From an uncultured Bacteroidales bacterium (GTDB lineage Bacteria > Bacteroidota > Bacteroidia > Bacteroidales > Marinilabiliaceae), in NCBI GenBank assembly GCA_934699135.1, contig CAKUVM010000063.1, forward strand, positions 1 to 8,222: 8,222 nt of DNA, given 5' to 3'. The position numbers were made by a program, and so were the translations under genes. Of the stretch, positions 6,718 to 8,222 are shown piece by piece (within the stretch, counting starts at the first letter, position 1; each line of letters starts with the position of its first letter). The notes under the pieces are model-generated. The model saw only the letters and a list, made by a program, of their open reading frames with translations, was not told where the DNA came from and did no database searches.

Positions 6718-7614
6718 ATGAAAGCATACGTTTTCCCGGGCCAGGGCTCGCAGTTTGTGGGCATGGGCAAGGATCTTTATGAGAACGACGCCACGGCGCG
6801 CCAGCTCTTTGACGAGGCCGACAGCATTCTCGGCTTCAAGATTACCGACGTCATGTTCGCCGGCACCGATGAGCAGCTACGTCAGACCAAAGTGACGCAG
6901 CCCGCCATTTTCCTCCACTCCGTCATCTTGGCCAAGGTCATGGGCGTGGCCTTCCAGCCCGCCATGGTTGCTGGTCACTCGCTTGGCGAGTTCTCCGCCC
7001 TCGTGGCGGCGGGAGCCATGAGTTTTGCGGACGGAGTGCGCCTGGTGTCGCAGCGCGCCCAGGCTATGCAGCGTGCTTGTGAGGCCGCCCCGTCTACCAT
7101 GGCCGCCATCGTGGGGCTAGACGACGCCACCGTGGAGCAGGCTTGCAAAGAAGTGGGCGGCGTAGTGCCGGCCAACTATAACTGCCCCGGCCAGCTCGTC
7201 ATCTCCGGCTCTGTTGAGGGCATTGACGACGCTTGCGCGGCGCTGACCGCCAAGGGTGCCAAGAGGGCCATAAAGCTAGCTGTGAGCGGCGCTTTCCACT
7301 CTCCTTTTATGGAGCCTGCGCGCGCGGAGTTGGCCAAGGCCATTGAGCAGACCTCGTTCTCCGCGCCCATGTGCCCAGTATATCAAAATGTGACGGCAAG
7401 TGCGGGGACTGACCCCGCCACCATCAAGAAAAACCTCGTGGCGCAGCTGACGTCCTCCGTCCGTTGGACTCAGACCGTGCAGAACATGATTGCCGCGGGG
7501 GCTACGGAGTTCATCGAGGTCGGCCCAGGGAAAGTTCTCCAGGGTCTTGTCCGCAAGACAGACAAGACCGTCACCGTGAGCGGAATTTCCACGCTGGCCG
7601 ACATCAACAAATAG
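6718..7614 (+). CDS. fabD: Malonyl-CoA:acyl carrier protein transacylase (FabD)
   Basis: Role: moves malonyl from CoA to acyl carrier protein, supplying extender units for type II fatty acid synthesis in the cytoplasm. Seen in the 298-residue product, a normal length for the family: VFPGQGSQFVGMG (5-17), the nucleophile elbow GHSLGE with S88, R113 in SQRAQAMQ for malonyl carboxylate binding, GAFHSPFM with catalytic H194, and Q243 in AQLTSSVRW. Near the end is EVGPGKVLQGL (267-277). All catalytic positions known from the E. coli enzyme (S92, R117, H201, Q250) have counterparts. The start at 6718 is chosen because the mature sequence begins MKAYVFPGQG; the 13 codons upstream run back toward the promoter box and have no family likeness. 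No other fatty-acid gene adjoins, which suggests a stand-alone gene. Confidence 0.97.
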   Translation: MKAYVFPGQGSQFVGMGKDLYENDATARQLFDEADSILGFKITDVMFAGTDEQLRQTKVTQPAIFLHSVILAKVMGVAFQPAMVAGHSLGEFSALVAAGAMSFADGVRLVSQRAQAMQRACEAAPSTMAAIVGLDDATVEQACKEVGGVVPANYNCPGQLVISGSVEGIDDACAALTAKGAKRAIKLAVSGAFHSPFMEPARAELAKAIEQTSFSAPMCPVYQNVTASAGTDPATIKKNLVAQLTSSVRWTQTVQNMIAAGATEFIEVGPGKVLQGLVRKTDKTVTVSGISTLADINK

Positions 7615-7623
7615 ATGCCTCGT

Positions 7624-7641
7624 AGGCCGCGAAGGCGGCCT
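7624..7641 (+). other. GC-rich hairpin after fabD
   Basis: AGGCCGC (7624-7630) and GCGGCCT (7635-7641) pair perfectly around a GAAG loop, starting 10 bases after the fabD stop. No T-tract follows, so it is not a standard intrinsic terminator. It could protect the mRNA 3' end or pause RNA polymerase. Confidence 0.4.
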
Positions 7642-7667
7642 TGGCGGAAAGACATTGGGCCGAGGTG

Positions 7668-7712
7668 GCGTCAGGCCTCCTTGGCCTTTTCTTGTAAAAT
7701 ATAGCCTGACGC
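7668..7712 (+). promoter_or_regulatory. 9-bp inverted repeat ending directly at the start codon of the next gene
   Basis: GCGTCAGGC (7668-7676) is the exact reverse complement of GCCTGACGC (7704-7712), with 27 bases between them. The right arm ends on the base before the ATG at 7713. As RNA this stem would bury the start region. It cannot form fully together with the smaller AGGCC/GGCCT hairpin at 7673-7687, because the two share bases 7673-7676. Inference: a two-state leader that could control readthrough or translation. No known riboswitch class was recognised. Confidence 0.35.
7673..7690 (+). terminator. Possible weak intrinsic terminator between fabD and the next gene
   Basis: AGGCC (7673-7677) and GGCCT (7683-7687) form a 5-bp stem with loop TCCTT, followed by TTTCTTG, so the exit side is T-rich from 7687. 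The stem is short, so ending would be partial. It lies 59 bases after the fabD stop. Confidence 0.35.
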
Positions 7713-8222
7713 ATGATTTCTAATGACATCTCCTTTTGGGGCGAGTCTCAAGACTCGTGGTGCGAAAAATATATTTGGCATGGGCGTTACCGCCCCATGG
7801 GGGAGCCATTGTGGGGCGGGCGCTCGTCCGCCATGGGCGGGCTTGTCTTGCGACAGGTCGTGGCCCTGCGAGCCGCCGAGGTCTACCTGCCCTTGTGGCC
7901 AGCCCATTGGGCGTTGCTGTGTGAGCAGGCGGCGTTGCTGGGGTTCTCTCCATCCGATCTTGGCACCCCGACCGATATGCGCGATGAGATAAAACTTTTG
8001 GCCTCGCGCAATCACTATCCCGCCCATTCTTTGGCCCACATAGTCCTGTGGACTGATGTGGGCGGGCTAGGCCTGGGGCTTGAGCACGCCATTTTCCAAA
8101 GTAGGCTAGAGTTGTCGCCTTTCAATGTGGAGGTGGAGCCGCTCTTCTTGCTCGAGGCTTCGGCCTCGGCCGTTGTCAATGATGGCTTCGGCTCGTGGGC
8201 CGACGCGCCCGTTGAGGAGTTG
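7713..8222 (+). CDS. Probable class IV aminotransferase-like protein, N-terminal part (runs off window)
   Basis: Seen: an open frame of 170 codons from ATG 7713 to the last base, with an in-frame TGA at 7707-7709 fixing the 5' limit. The product begins MISNDISFWGE. VYLPLWPAHWALLCEQAALLGF would be over 20 residues if quoted on; its core PLWPAHWALLCEQAALLGF (about 60-78) resembles the helix that follows the GDGLFETxR strand in class IV aminotransferases and aminodeoxychorismate lyases. ASRNHYPAHSLAHIVLW (97-113) resembles the next helix and strand of that fold. Family knowledge: these enzymes use pyridoxal phosphate on a lysine. That lysine would lie beyond or near the cut end, so activity cannot be judged. 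The region matching GDGLFETxR reads GGLVLRQVVALR, which is poorly conserved. No clear promoter was seen, and readthrough from fabD is likely. The frame is solid; the family name is tentative. Confidence 0.55.
   Translation, partial: MISNDISFWGESQDSWCEKYIWHGRYRPMGEPLWGGRSSAMGGLVLRQVVALRAAEVYLPLWPAHWALLCEQAALLGFSPSDLGTPTDMRDEIKLLASRNHYPAHSLAHIVLWTDVGGLGLGLEHAIFQSRLELSPFNVEVEPLFLLEASASAVVNDGFGSWADAPVEEL

Noticed and set aside
7671..8039. Minus-strand open frame of 122 codons
   Set aside because: It overlaps the better supported plus-strand frame that begins at 7713, and the product has no family likeness.

Overview
The window looks like chromosomal DNA from a fairly GC-rich member of Bacteroidota, probably Bacteroidales. 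Three kinds of signal support this. Start codons mostly lack Shine-Dalgarno sequences. Several genes are preceded by TAnnTTTG-type -7 boxes. One gene encodes a TonB-dependent receptor that carries an N-terminal carboxypeptidase-regulatory-like domain, which is typical of this phylum. The genus cannot be fixed from the sequence alone.

Minus-strand half (1-5018). A TonB-dependent outer-membrane receptor (2475-5018) is transcribed leftward and ends at a strong intrinsic terminator (15-bp stem, 3-nt loop, U-rich tail). Past the terminator, a new -7 box and a small palindrome precede a second leftward gene (2325 down to the window edge). This gene is open for 775 codons with no stop, so it is incomplete. 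It encodes a T5orf172/GIY-YIG-like domain fused to a superfamily-2 helicase whose motifs can all be found. It is best read as the front part of a large restriction or restriction-modification type enzyme and is the most interesting gene here. The long plus-strand reading frames over it are shadows.

Plus-strand half (5140-8222). Across a 121-bp divergent gap lies a YfcE-like metallophosphoesterase (5140-5706). It is followed 28 bp later by a single-HKD phospholipase D-like protein (5735-6661), probably in the same operon. The PLD-like protein has a basic, repeat-built C-terminal tail. A perfect TAACTTTG box then starts the transcript of fabD (6718-7614), the malonyl-CoA:ACP transacylase of fatty acid synthesis. 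Next is a 98-bp spacer with hairpins, including a 9-bp inverted repeat that abuts the next start codon. Last comes the beginning of a gene cut by the window end (7713-8222), tentatively a class IV aminotransferase-like protein.

The genes do not form one pathway. The window joins an outer-membrane uptake gene, a probable defence gene, a two-gene phosphodiesterase unit and a housekeeping lipid gene. No tRNA, rRNA, CRISPR array or insertion sequence was seen, and no gap without a gene exceeds 150 bp.
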